Made by a program: the position numbers and the translations under genes
DNA from: an uncultured Oxalobacteraceae bacterium
GTDB taxonomy: Bacteria; Pseudomonadota; Gammaproteobacteria; Burkholderiales; Burkholderiaceae_D
Direction: 5' to 3'
Length of the DNA: 64,000 nt
Assembly: GCA_903862415.1 (NCBI GenBank)
Contig: CAIOYD010000063.1
Location: forward strand, 1-64,000
Shown here: in pieces, positions 8,324 to 16,309 of the stretch
Numbering within the stretch: the first letter of the stretch is position 1
How the letters are laid out: every line of letters starts with the position of its first letter
The notes under the pieces: generated by a model
The model's database searches: none
Told to the model about the DNA's origin: nothing
The model's input: only the letters and a program-made list of their open reading frames with translations

Positions 8324-10525
8324 TTAATGCGAGGTTGACTTCGCCTTCCAGCGTTTAAGCAGCAAGGCATTGGACAGCACACTGACGCTGCTGAACGCCA
8401 TCGCGGTCCCAGCCAACATGGGATTGAGCATGCCATAGGCTGCCAGGGGGATGCCGATCAGGTTGTAGATAAAGGCCCAGAACAGATTTTGTCTGATCTT
8501 GTTATAGGTGCTGCGTGAAATTGCCAGGGCGTCAGCGATTAAGCCCGGATCGCCACGCATAAGCGTAATGCCCGCCGCCTGCATGGCGACATCGGTGCCG
8601 GTTGCCATGGCGATGCCAACATCGGCACAGGCCAGCGCCGGGGCATCGTTAATCCCGTCACCTACCATGCCAACCACATGACCGGCATGCTGCTGTTGGG
8701 CGATCAGTTCTGCTTTGGTTTCTGGCAAAACATTGGCGAACACCAGATCAATGCCGAGCTCACGGGCAACGGCATCCGCACTGGCTTGATTGTCGCCGGT
8801 AATGAGCATGGTACGTACGCCAAGTTGTTGCAGTTGTTGTATGGCGGCGAGTGCTCCGGGTTTGATTTCATCACCGAACGCCATCAGTGCCAGCGCCTGC
8901 GGAGAAGGTTCGAGTTGCAGCAGCCACGAAACTGTCATGCTCTGGTTTTGCCATTGTTGCAGTTCAGGTTGCAAATCTGGCGGAATGCTGGCCTGCAGTT
9001 CAGTCAGCCAGCGGGCGCTGGCAATGGCGTACAGCACACCGTTCACCCTTCCCTGCACGCCGCGCCCGGCGACGGCTTTGTATTCCGTCACCGCAAGTGG
9101 AATGATTCCACGCGACTCAGCCAGATCAAGCACGGCACCGGCCAGCGGGTGTTCACTGCCCTGCTGCAGAGAAGCTGCGATCAGCAAAGTGTGTTCTTGC
9201 TTGCCACTGATGTGATGCAAGGTCGGCTTGCCTACTGTCAGCGTGCCGGTTTTATCGAGTGCGATGAGGTCGATGCGATGGGCAAATTCAAGCGCTTGGG
9301 CATCACGGATCAAAATCCCATGCCGCGCCGCGACACCGGTACCCACCATCATCGCGGCCGGCGTCGCCAGACCCAGAGCACAGGGACAGGCGATCACCAG
9401 TACGGCGACCGCATTTAATACGGCCTGTTCCCAGTTGCCATTGGACCAGCCCCAGGCTAAGAGCGTCAGCAGTGCCAGGATCAGAATTACCGGCACAAAA
9501 ATGGCGCTCACCAGATCTACTGTGCGCTGAATCGGAGCTTTGCCGGCCTGGGCCGATTCCACCATGCGAATAATGCGTGCCAGAGTGGTTTCTGCGCCGA
9601 CAGCCAGAGTCTGGATGTGCAGACGGCCTTCCAGATTGACCGAGCCGGCAATCACATGATCGCCACTGGATTTGAAAATTGGCATGCTTTCACCAGTGAG
9701 TAGTGCTTCATCGACTGGCGAGTCACCCTCAATAATTTTTCCATCGACCGGTATCCGTTCACCGGGACGCACCACCACAATGTAGCCAACCCGCACGGCC
9801 GACAGCGGCACCTGAACTTCGGTACCGGATTGCAGCACGCAGGCACTATCGGGGCGCAAGGCCTGCAAAGCCAGAATCGCCGCACCGGTCTGGCGTTTGG
9901 CTTTACCCTCGAGCCACTTGCCCAGCAATACCAGCGTAATAACAACGGCTGAGGCTTCAAAATACAGATGTGCCATTCCACCCGGATGGCGCAACAGCAA
10001 ATACACACTTAATCCATAAGAAGCCGACGTGCCTATCGCTACGAGCAAATCCATGTTGCCGGCACCGGCTTTCAGTGCCTTCCAGGCAGCACGGTAAAAA
10101 CGTGCACCAATAATGAATTGCACCGGCGTAGCCAGCAGCCATTGCAACCAGCCGGGCAACATCAGATCGATGCCGATCCAGCCCAGCAGCATGGGCAAAG
10201 CCAGCTGCAGGGTCAGCAAGGCCGAGACCACAATCGGGGCGGCAGCTATCCAGGCTGGCGGTGGTGCAATGGGGACTGATTGATCGGTGATCGGGTAAGC
10301 TATATACCCGGCATGATCCACTGCAGAGAGCAGTTGTTCAGAGGTGACTTCTGTGCTCACCATGACGGTGGCTTTTTCCGTGGCGAGATTGACACTCGCA
10401 CTATGCACGCCGCTGACCTTGTTGAGTGCCTTTTCAACCCGGCCAGAACAGGAGGCACAGGTCATACCCAAAATCGCGAGTTCGATTTCGTGATCAGACG
10501 CTTGCGCTGCCGTTGGTGTGGTCAT
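8324..10525 (-). CDS. copA: Copper-exporting P1B-type ATPase
   Basis: 733 residues. This inner-membrane pump uses ATP to export Cu(I) from the cytosol. One N-terminal HMA domain holds GMTCASC (Cys23 and Cys26). The membrane metal site is CPC in V-I-A-C-P-C-A-L-G (about residue 380), and the phosphorylated aspartate is in DKTGTLT (about residue 422). The hinge motif [10 protein letters not shown] lies near residue 625. Eight hydrophobic segments fit the P1B topology. It sits 6 bases after the CopZ-like gene and at the end of a same-strand run that starts with cytochrome bd oxidase and a rhodanese. Either copper detoxification or copper delivery is possible; CPC with a single HMA domain is typical of CopA exporters. 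Confidence 0.93.
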   Translation of the reverse strand: MTTPTAAQASDHEIELAILGMTCASCSGRVEKALNKVSGVHSASVNLATEKATVMVSTEVTSEQLLSAVDHAGYIAYPITDQSVPIAPPPAWIAAAPIVVSALLTLQLALPMLLGWIGIDLMLPGWLQWLLATPVQFIIGARFYRAAWKALKAGAGNMDLLVAIGTSASYGLSVYLLLRHPGGMAHLYFEASAVVITLVLLGKWLEGKAKRQTGAAILALQALRPDSACVLQSGTEVQVPLSAVRVGYIVVVRPGERIPVDGKIIEGDSPVDEALLTGESMPIFKSSGDHVIAGSVNLEGRLHIQTLAVGAETTLARIIRMVESAQAGKAPIQRTVDLVSAIFVPVILILALLTLLAWGWSNGNWEQAVLNAVAVLVIACPCALGLATPAAMMVGTGVAARHGILIRDAQALEFAHRIDLIALDKTGTLTVGKPTLHHISGKQEHTLLIAASLQQGSEHPLAGAVLDLAESRGIIPLAVTEYKAVAGRGVQGRVNGVLYAIASARWLTELQASIPPDLQPELQQWQNQSMTVSWLLQLEPSPQALALMAFGDEIKPGALAAIQQLQQLGVRTMLITGDNQASADAVARELGIDLVFANVLPETKAELIAQQQHAGHVVGMVGDGINDAPALACADVGIAMATGTDVAMQAAGITLMRGDPGLIADALAISRSTYNKIRQNLFWAFIYNLIGIPLAAYGMLNPMLAGTAMAFSSVSVLSNALLLKRWKAKSTSH

Positions 10526-10531
10526 ACTGCC

Positions 10532-10732
10532 TTATTCAACTTGCAGCAACGGTGTAAAGCCAGCATCGCTGATGGTTTGACTGATGCCAGCCGCAGCAAG
10601 AGCAGTGCTGACCACAACGGTCTTGCTGGGTATGTCGATCTGCACAACAGCCAGAGGATCAACGCTCTGAATCGCTTTGGTGATTTGGGCTACGCAATGA
10701 TTGCAGCTGAGATCTTCTACCAGAAATTGCAT
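10532..10732 (-). CDS. copZ: CopZ-like heavy-metal-associated (HMA) copper chaperone
   Basis: 66 residues, a single HMA ferredoxin-like domain. The metal loop is D-L-S-C-N-H-C (Cys10, Cys13) rather than the usual GMTCxxC, but both cysteines remain. The conserved C-terminal segment I-S-Q-T-I-S-D-A-G-F-T-P follows the family pattern. Such chaperones carry Cu(I) to the N-terminal domain of CopA in the cytosol. The copA gene follows after 6 bases, so co-transcription is near certain. Confidence 0.85.
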   Translation of the reverse strand: MQFLVEDLSCNHCVAQITKAIQSVDPLAVVQIDIPSKTVVVSTALAAAGISQTISDAGFTPLLQVE

Positions 10733-10756
10733 GAGGTTCTACTCCATGTAAGTGAA

Positions 10757-11152
10757 TTACTTTTTAATGACTTCCAGCCCCGCATTGTCCCAGGCAATCA
10801 TGCCACCATTGACGCTACTGACATGGCTGAATCCAATTTCCTGCAGCATAGTTGCTGCCTTTAAAGAACGTTTTCCTGAACGGCAAACCACGACGACAGG
10901 CTTATCTTTATAATCGGCAATTTCGGCCAGTCGGCTGGATAACTGCCCCAAAGGAATCAAGGTTGCATTGGGCGCATGAATTTCATCATATTCGTCCTGT
11001 TCTCTGACATCGAGTAACAGCGTACCCTGAGTACTCAGTTTCTGAGCTTGTGCAACATCGACCAGTTCAGGCGGACTTGCTTGTTGTGCGCTAACGGTGG
11101 CTGAAAAAAACAGGATTGCCAGGATAGCTATTAATTTTTTTTGACTATTCAT
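10757..11152 (-). CDS. Secreted single-domain rhodanese
   Basis: 131 residues from the ATG at 11152; a longer frame to 11215 exists, but MNSQKKLIAILAILFFSATVSAQ is a clean signal peptide and a good start. The mature protein is one rhodanese domain with D-V-R-E-Q-D-E-Y-D-E-I-H and the active loop VCRSGKRS, whose cysteine forms the persulfide. It should act in the periplasm on thiosulfate, polysulfide or protein persulfides. It lies 24 bases upstream of copZ and about 100 bases after ybgE on the same strand, linking sulfur chemistry to copper handling and to the sulfide-tolerant cytochrome bd oxidase. Substrate is unknown. Confidence 0.85.
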   Translation of the reverse strand: MNSQKKLIAILAILFFSATVSAQQASPPELVDVAQAQKLSTQGTLLLDVREQDEYDEIHAPNATLIPLGQLSSRLAEIADYKDKPVVVVCRSGKRSLKAATMLQEIGFSHVSSVNGGMIAWDNAGLEVIKK

Positions 11153-11248
11153 GTTCACAGGATAATTCAGTTTTAAAATGGAGTAATACAACGAGAATAC
11201 ATTAATTGACATCAAACAATTATGCGGGATTAAAAATAAATGAGCAAT

Positions 11249-11536
11249 TCAAAGGAAAAATTTAAACATCAATGCCAACATCAGGCTGATGAAACAAGCC
11301 CAACCGGAAAATAACCAGCGCCAGATAACGGCCCTGGGAATAAAGCCAACTCCACGCACCAATCCGCTACTCATGGTCCACAACAATACCATTACGAGTT
11401 TATGGTCAACAGCGCCGCTGGAATTGACCATTATCAAGGGATAAATCGTACCTGCAAGCATAATGCCGATAGCAACTGCCAAAAAGGGCAGCTGTATTTC
11501 AACACCATCGTCATCGGATGACTGTGATGAATTCAT
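11249..11536 (-). CDS. ybgE: Cyd operon protein YbgE
   Basis: 95 residues with three hydrophobic segments, matching the length of E. coli YbgE (97). The central S-G-L-V-R-G-V-G-F-I-P-R segment corresponds to the conserved S-G-x-V-x-G-V-G-F motif of the family. Its start overlaps the end of cydX by four bases (ATGA), so it is translationally coupled to the oxidase operon. The molecular function of YbgE is not settled. The short acidic cytoplasmic N-terminus (SSDDDGVE) is notable. Confidence 0.85.
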   Translation of the reverse strand: MNSSQSSDDDGVEIQLPFLAVAIGIMLAGTIYPLIMVNSSGAVDHKLVMVLLWTMSSGLVRGVGFIPRAVIWRWLFSGWACFISLMLALMFKFFL

Positions 11537-11655
11537 GTTTTTGTTTCATCCTGTTCGGCCATCAAGCGGGCGGATTCGTTTTCTCCCCACATGGCATTTA
11601 AAATAGCCAGCAACAGAGCAAATCCCACTCCGAGTATCCATGCGAAATACCACAT
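11533..11655 (-). CDS. cydX: Cytochrome bd oxidase small subunit CydX
   Basis: 40-residue single-helix protein beginning MWYFAWILGVGFALLLAILN, then a polar tail NESARLMAEQDETKT. This matches CydX, which stabilises the haems of CydAB. A GGAG ribosome site precedes the ATG at 11655. It starts 27 bases after cydB and its stop overlaps the ybgE start (ATGA). It is shorter than usual ORF cut-offs and easily missed. Confidence 0.95.
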   Translation of the reverse strand: MWYFAWILGVGFALLLAILNAMWGENESARLMAEQDETKT

Positions 11656-11682
11656 TTTCATCTCCTTGATTAAGCATTGCCT

Positions 11683-12819
11683 TTAATATGAACTATGTTC
11701 ATTAGCCTGAATTTGCTGCACGGTGACCTTACCTCGCATCACCCGATAGGCCCACGATGTATAAAACAAAATGAGGGGCATAAAAATAACTGTCGCCCAA
11801 AACATAATGCCAAGGGTGAGGTGGCTTGATACACTATCCCATACAGTAAGGCTGGCATCGGGCATGCTCGATGATGGCATCAGGAAGGGAAACATGGAGG
11901 CTCCAGCCGTACCGATGACGCCGGCCAAGGCGATCGATGAGGTAATGAACCCTGTCAAAGTCCGACGTATGATAAGTAATGATGCCGTCATCAGAGCGCC
12001 AGCGATTCCGGCAATGGGAAGCATCCACAACAAAGGCTGTTTGCTGTAGTTCGCCATCCACGCGCCTGCCTCGCGCACCACTGTTTTACTCATTGGATCT
12101 GCCAGTGCGTTGGCATCTACAACCGAGGTGATCCGATACCCTGGAATGTATTGAAGCCAAATTCCAGCCGCGATGAAGGCCAATACCATGATCAATGCAG
12201 CACCAACGGCCCCGTTGATGCTGCGGTTCTGTAGTTCACCTTCTGTCCGGTGAGCCAGGTATGCCCCTCCCTGCATGGTAATCATGGCGCTGCTGACGAC
12301 CCCGGCAAGTAGCGCAAAGGGATTGAGTAACTGCCAGAAGCTACCTGAATAGGTTGAAACCATATAACTATCAAACTGAAATGGCACCCCTTCGAGCAAA
12401 TTGCCAAATGCGACGCCAAAAATCAGCGGTGGAATGGCACCACCGGTAAATAATCCCCAATCCCAAAAACTGCGCCAGGACGCATTGTGAATTTTGCTGC
12501 GATAGTCGAAGCCGACAGGACGAAGAAACAATGCCCACAGCACCGCAAGCAAGGCCCAGTAAAAGCCGCTGAATGCGGTAGCATAGACCAAAGGCCATGC
12601 AGCAAAAATGGCACCGCCGCCGGTAATAAACCAAACCTGATTTCCTTCCCAGTGAGGCCCTACCGTATTAATCACTACCCGGCGTTCCAGATCCGTTTTT
12701 CCGACAAAAGGAAGCAAAGTACCGACGCCCATATCGTGTCCGTCCATGATGGCAAAGCCAATCAACAGCACACCCACCAGTAACCACCAAATAATTTTGA
12801 GTGTTGGATAGTCGATCAT
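11683..12819 (-). CDS. cydB: Cytochrome bd ubiquinol oxidase subunit II
   Basis: 378 residues, the same length class as E. coli CydB (379), with eight or nine transmembrane helices. The N-terminus I-W-W-L-L-V-G-V-L-L-I-G-F-A-I-M-D-G-H-D-M-G and the V-V-I-N-T-V-G-P-H-W-E-G-N-Q-V-W-F signature are conserved; the latter includes the tryptophan and aspartate-rich surface near the proton path. CydB pairs with CydA in the inner membrane to reduce oxygen to water with quinol electrons. It starts 14 bases after cydA with a GGAGAAG ribosome site. Confidence 0.96.
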   Translation of the reverse strand: MIDYPTLKIIWWLLVGVLLIGFAIMDGHDMGVGTLLPFVGKTDLERRVVINTVGPHWEGNQVWFITGGGAIFAAWPLVYATAFSGFYWALLAVLWALFLRPVGFDYRSKIHNASWRSFWDWGLFTGGAIPPLIFGVAFGNLLEGVPFQFDSYMVSTYSGSFWQLLNPFALLAGVVSSAMITMQGGAYLAHRTEGELQNRSINGAVGAALIMVLAFIAAGIWLQYIPGYRITSVVDANALADPMSKTVVREAGAWMANYSKQPLLWMLPIAGIAGALMTASLLIIRRTLTGFITSSIALAGVIGTAGASMFPFLMPSSSMPDASLTVWDSVSSHLTLGIMFWATVIFMPLILFYTSWAYRVMRGKVTVQQIQANEHSSY

Positions 12820-12833
12820 TTTTCTTCTCCTGA

Positions 12834-14402
12834 TCAGTTAGCAGTTTCGTGATGTATCGCTTCGAAGGAATAACGACCGGTACCCAGACTGCCGGGACCC
12901 TGCCTGGCAAATTTGACCATCAGAACCATCTCTACAACGAGCAGTACAGTATAAAAAATCACGAACCCAGTCAGAGAACCATACAGACTGTTCACACTGA
13001 GCGTTGATACGCTTAAATGGGTAGGAAGTACGCCATAGATGGTCCAGGGTTGACGGCCATATTCAGCCACAAACCAACCCAGTTCACAGGCTAACCATGG
13101 CGCCGGCAGCATCCAGAGTGCCCATTTAAGCAGCCATGGTTTTTTATCCCGGGTTACCTTGATGGTGCTTAAAAATGCGATGCCAAACAAGGCCAACATG
13201 GCAAAGCCCAAGAGAACCATAATTCTGAAACTCCAAAACATCGGTGTCACGCGCGGTATGGTATCGTTGACCGCACGGTCTATGAGTGCCGGTGTCACCT
13301 GATTCATATCCGTGACATACCTTTTGAGTAATAATCCAAACCCGAGATCCGCTTTATTGGCATTAAAGAGCGATAATGCCTGCTCATCGTGCCGGTTCGC
13401 TCTTAATGCTTCGAGGGCTTTGACTGCAACAATTCCATGTAAAACACGCTCATGATTTTTTATCTTGATGTCATGGATGCCAGGAATTTGTTTGCTTACT
13501 GAACGGGTTCCGATTAACCCCATCACCCAGGGAACTTCAACTTCCCAGTTATTTTTTTGTTCGGCTTCATTTATATCCGCCACCAGCGTCAATCCTGCAG
13601 GTGCCGGTTTGGTTTGCCACATTGCTTCTATGGCGGCCATTTTGGTTTGCTGAGCTTCGCCTACGGTGTAACCAGATTCATCACCGAGCACAATGACGCT
13701 CAGCGCGGATGCAAGACCAAAGGCGGCGGCCACACCGAAGCTGCGCCTGGCAAATTCCATGTCACGTTTTTTCAGCAGGTACCAGCTGGAAATAGATAAA
13801 ACAAACATGGAACCGGTTAAATACCCAGCTGAAACTGTATGAACAAATTTTGCCTGCGCATCCGGATTAAAAACCACCGCCCAAAAATCCACTATCTCCA
13901 TGCGCATGGTCAGATAACTGAATTCGGCTCCGACCGGGTTTTGCATCCAGCCATTAGCAATTAAAATCCACAGTGCGGAAAGATTGGTTCCAACTGCCAT
14001 TAACAAAGTAACGAGCAAATGCTTGGGCTTGCTCAAGCGAGACCAGCCAAAGAAAAATAATCCGATCAGAGTAGATTCAAGAAAAAAGGCCATCAGGCCT
14101 TCAATCGCAAGGGGCGCACCAAAAATATCGCCAACATAGTGTGAGTAATAAGCCCAGTTGGTGCCAAATTGAAATTCCAGGGTAATGCCAGTTGTGACGC
14201 CCAGTGCAAAATTAATGCCAAACAACTTTCCCCAAAATTGCGTCATGTCTTTCCAAACAATTTTACCTGTCATGACGTAGACACTTTCCATAATCAACAA
14301 TAGCCACACCATACCTATGGTCAATGGCACGAAAAGGAAATGGTATAGGGCGGTGGCCGCAAACTGCAAACGCGACAAGTCAACCAATTGTTCTGAAATC
14401 AC
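12834..14402 (-). CDS. cydA: Cytochrome bd ubiquinol oxidase subunit I
   Basis: 522 residues, equal to E. coli CydA, and carrying the long Q-loop (about residues 235-330), so it belongs to the long-loop subfamily. Visible haem and proton-path residues: the N-terminal histidine in A-L-Y-H-F-L-F (b595/d), the paired glutamates in I-E-G-L-M-A-F-F-L-E-S-T, the histidine in F-V-H-T-V-S-A-G-Y, the methionine in F-R-I-M-V-L, and the GRQPW quinol motif. The start is GTG at 14402 with AAGGAGT upstream; it overlaps the stop of the preceding small gene (GTGA). The enzyme gives high-affinity respiration and tolerance to sulfide, nitric oxide and cyanide. Confidence 0.97.
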   Translation of the reverse strand: MISEQLVDLSRLQFAATALYHFLFVPLTIGMVWLLLIMESVYVMTGKIVWKDMTQFWGKLFGINFALGVTTGITLEFQFGTNWAYYSHYVGDIFGAPLAIEGLMAFFLESTLIGLFFFGWSRLSKPKHLLVTLLMAVGTNLSALWILIANGWMQNPVGAEFSYLTMRMEIVDFWAVVFNPDAQAKFVHTVSAGYLTGSMFVLSISSWYLLKKRDMEFARRSFGVAAAFGLASALSVIVLGDESGYTVGEAQQTKMAAIEAMWQTKPAPAGLTLVADINEAEQKNNWEVEVPWVMGLIGTRSVSKQIPGIHDIKIKNHERVLHGIVAVKALEALRANRHDEQALSLFNANKADLGFGLLLKRYVTDMNQVTPALIDRAVNDTIPRVTPMFWSFRIMVLLGFAMLALFGIAFLSTIKVTRDKKPWLLKWALWMLPAPWLACELGWFVAEYGRQPWTIYGVLPTHLSVSTLSVNSLYGSLTGFVIFYTVLLVVEMVLMVKFARQGPGSLGTGRYSFEAIHHETAN

Positions 14403-14575
14403 TTCGATACTCCTTGTGAAATTACCGGGATACTCATGTGCGAAGCCATTATTTCGGCATTTATGTCAACTGCTTCATCCCGGACAAAAAAACACCATAT
14501 CAGCACTAAAGCGACGAGCTTGATGAGTACGGCAACCTTCAGGTGAATATGCAGGCGTCGGGGATTATGATTCAT
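14399..14575 (-). CDS. cydP: CydP-like small subunit/assembly protein of cytochrome bd
   Basis: 58 residues from the ATG at 14575; the frame can be extended to a TTG at 14608 (69 residues) but without a better ribosome site. One transmembrane helix (about residues 10-28, LKVAVLIKLVALVLIWCFF), short basic N-terminus, polar tail. Position directly before cydA with a four-base overlap and the K-x-x-x-L-I-K-L-x-A-L-x-L-I pattern resemble the CydP proteins found upstream of cydA in proteobacteria. With CydX at the other end, the operon encodes two single-helix accessory proteins. The name is by similarity from memory, so moderate confidence. Confidence 0.65.
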   Translation of the reverse strand: MNHNPRRLHIHLKVAVLIKLVALVLIWCFFVRDEAVDINAEIMASHMSIPVISQGVSK

Positions 14576-14661
14576 CACATTAATTAAAAATGAAAGGATT
14601 GAATTCAAAGACTCTATTATCTACCTTACTATCTGACTATCCCTGCCAAATTTTTTACTCA

Positions 14662-16038
14662 TCATCGTTGCAATACGTTATTAATTTCTGCCATCACACC
14701 TTCATCAAGACTGCCATTTGATTGCGCCAATTTTAAGCGGTTCATTTCGACTCCGATTTGTGCCTGCAACACTGCCAGCTCAGAACTGGTTGCGTCATTT
14801 TCAGCGTTGAGCAGATCCAGTGTGGTGCGATCTCCCTCGGAATGGCCGAGGCGTGTTGCATCGAGTCGCGCCAGACTGGCTTTGTGTGCCTGAACTAAAG
14901 CGGCCACGCGACTCTTGCCAACGGTGATGCCCAACCATGCGGTACGAACCTGAATGACGATTTGCTGGCGCAGCCATTCGCTATCGGATTTAGACTTGTC
15001 AATCAGATGAACAGCTTCCGAATATTTTGCACTCCGGATACCACCGGTAAACAGGGGAATTGTGAGTTGGATTCCTATCATCCGATTGGTGACATTGTTT
15101 TCTGCATTGCCATAGTCGCCGTTGCCGTGCAGTCGGTCGGAGCTCAGTTGAGCAACCAAGTCAAGTGAAGGTGCATAAAGGGCACGGTGCCTTTCTGCTT
15201 CTTCTTGTGCGACAGTGACTTTTTTGGCCTGAATCAGTAGGGCAGGATTATTCAGTGTCGCATCACGGATACAATTTTCCAGCGGAGCAAGGTTCATTGC
15301 GCTTGCATCTGCAGCTAAATTGACTGGAACCAGATCATTGCTACCAAGACCGGTCAGATCAGAAAACATTGCTTGTTTGATCTGCACATCCATTTCCGAG
15401 GCCATGATTTGAGCGTTAATCGTTTCCGATCGTGCCAATGCTTCATAGGTATCGGTCACAGGAACACTACCGAGTTTAAAACTGTCTGTGGCCTGGGTTA
15501 ACGCAAAAACAACCGCTGACTGTTGTTGCTTTAACAGTCGCAATGTTTCATCGGCGACCAGAACATCAAAATAGCGTTCGGCAACACGTACGGCTTGTTG
15601 CTGTCTGGCTGACTTCCATTGGATTTCGGCCATGTCTGCCGAAAGATCGAGCTGCCTGCTCTGAGTGAGCAGGGTCCGATTCAATAGTGGCTGACGAGCT
15701 ACCAGTGCATATTGCTCCGCATTGCCGTTGTGGATAGAGGTATCAAATGCAACACCAGCGGTTTGAATAAATCCGGGAGCAGAAAACTGCGCCCCGGAGG
15801 TTTGGGTGCTGATATTTTGCACGCCCGCGCCAGCTGTCAGTGAAACCGATGGCAACCACATGCCACGCGACTGCTCATGCTGCATCGTGCTGGCTTGGTA
15901 ATTAGCCTGAGCGGCGGCAAATTCCGGGTCATGGCGTTGCGCTGCCTGCCAGGCCATCATCAAATCCGTAGCAAAAGCCGTCGGCACGATTACAGTCAAC
16001 AAGGCGACTGAAAAAACAGAGGTCAGGATTTTCATCAT
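14662..16038 (-). CDS. TolC-family outer-membrane efflux channel
   Basis: 458 residues. Signal peptide MMKILTSVFSVALLTVIVPTAFA, then two repeats of the outer membrane efflux (OEP) fold with long coiled helices; the segment V-G-K-S-R-V-A-A-L-V-Q-A-H-K-A-S-L-A-R-L belongs to the second helical repeat. TolC-type trimers form the outer channel for RND or ABC pumps. It is the last gene of the adaptor - RND pump - DUF2892 - channel run on the minus strand and is not a lipoprotein, unlike the NodT-type channel at 22178. The gap to the DUF2892 gene is 61 bases. Confidence 0.9.
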   Translation of the reverse strand: MMKILTSVFSVALLTVIVPTAFATDLMMAWQAAQRHDPEFAAAQANYQASTMQHEQSRGMWLPSVSLTAGAGVQNISTQTSGAQFSAPGFIQTAGVAFDTSIHNGNAEQYALVARQPLLNRTLLTQSRQLDLSADMAEIQWKSARQQQAVRVAERYFDVLVADETLRLLKQQQSAVVFALTQATDSFKLGSVPVTDTYEALARSETINAQIMASEMDVQIKQAMFSDLTGLGSNDLVPVNLAADASAMNLAPLENCIRDATLNNPALLIQAKKVTVAQEEAERHRALYAPSLDLVAQLSSDRLHGNGDYGNAENNVTNRMIGIQLTIPLFTGGIRSAKYSEAVHLIDKSKSDSEWLRQQIVIQVRTAWLGITVGKSRVAALVQAHKASLARLDATRLGHSEGDRTTLDLLNAENDATSSELAVLQAQIGVEMNRLKLAQSNGSLDEGVMAEINNVLQR

Positions 16039-16099
16039 TCACTTTTGCGGTTGGTCACAGCATGTTTCAAGTCATCGTTTGAAGGATGGTGAGTTGGAA

Positions 16100-16309
16100 T
16101 TAATTTCCGGTCTGCATACCCAACTTGCGCAAGATGGATTCCATCAGACACCATTTGGTCAGTCCGCTTTGCAGCAGATTGGCGCCAACGAAAGCAGTAA
16201 ACGCCAGCCACCACTGACTGACAAACAAGGGGCTGCCCGGAATGCCGAATGCCAGTGAAAGTAAAATAAAAGTGCCGGCGATGACACGTACGGTTTGCCA
16301 TGTAGTCAT
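16100..16309 (-). CDS. DUF2892 / YgaP-type small membrane protein
   Basis: 69 residues with two hydrophobic segments (about 5-22 and 32-48) and the C-terminal signature Q-S-G-L-T-K-W-C-L-M-E-S-I-L-R-K-L-G. It matches the transmembrane unit that in YgaP is fused to a rhodanese domain. A single cysteine lies at the membrane edge. Its start overlaps the end of the RND pump gene by four bases, so it is translated with the pump. DUF2892 proteins often accompany sulfur-responsive ArsR regulators and rhodaneses; a direct role is unproven. Confidence 0.8.
   Translation of the reverse strand: MTTWQTVRVIAGTFILLSLAFGIPGSPLFVSQWWLAFTAFVGANLLQSGLTKWCLMESILRKLGMQTGN

Noticed and set aside
8119-8436. Minus-strand ORF ending in LPDLDSNQGPAD
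   Set aside because: It is the well-known false ORF created by reading the complement of a tRNA; its rest overlaps the end of copA.
8678-9418. 246-residue plus-strand ORF inside copA
   Set aside because: Antisense shadow of the copA ATP-binding domain with His/Arg/Gln-rich composition.
11203-11222. TAATTG-N8-CAATTA inverted repeat before the rhodanese gene
   Set aside because: Only six-base, AT-rich arms; too weak to call a site on its own.
14576-14661. FNR/ANR box upstream of the cyd operon
   Set aside because: I looked for TTGAT-N4-ATCAA and found no acceptable match in this gap.
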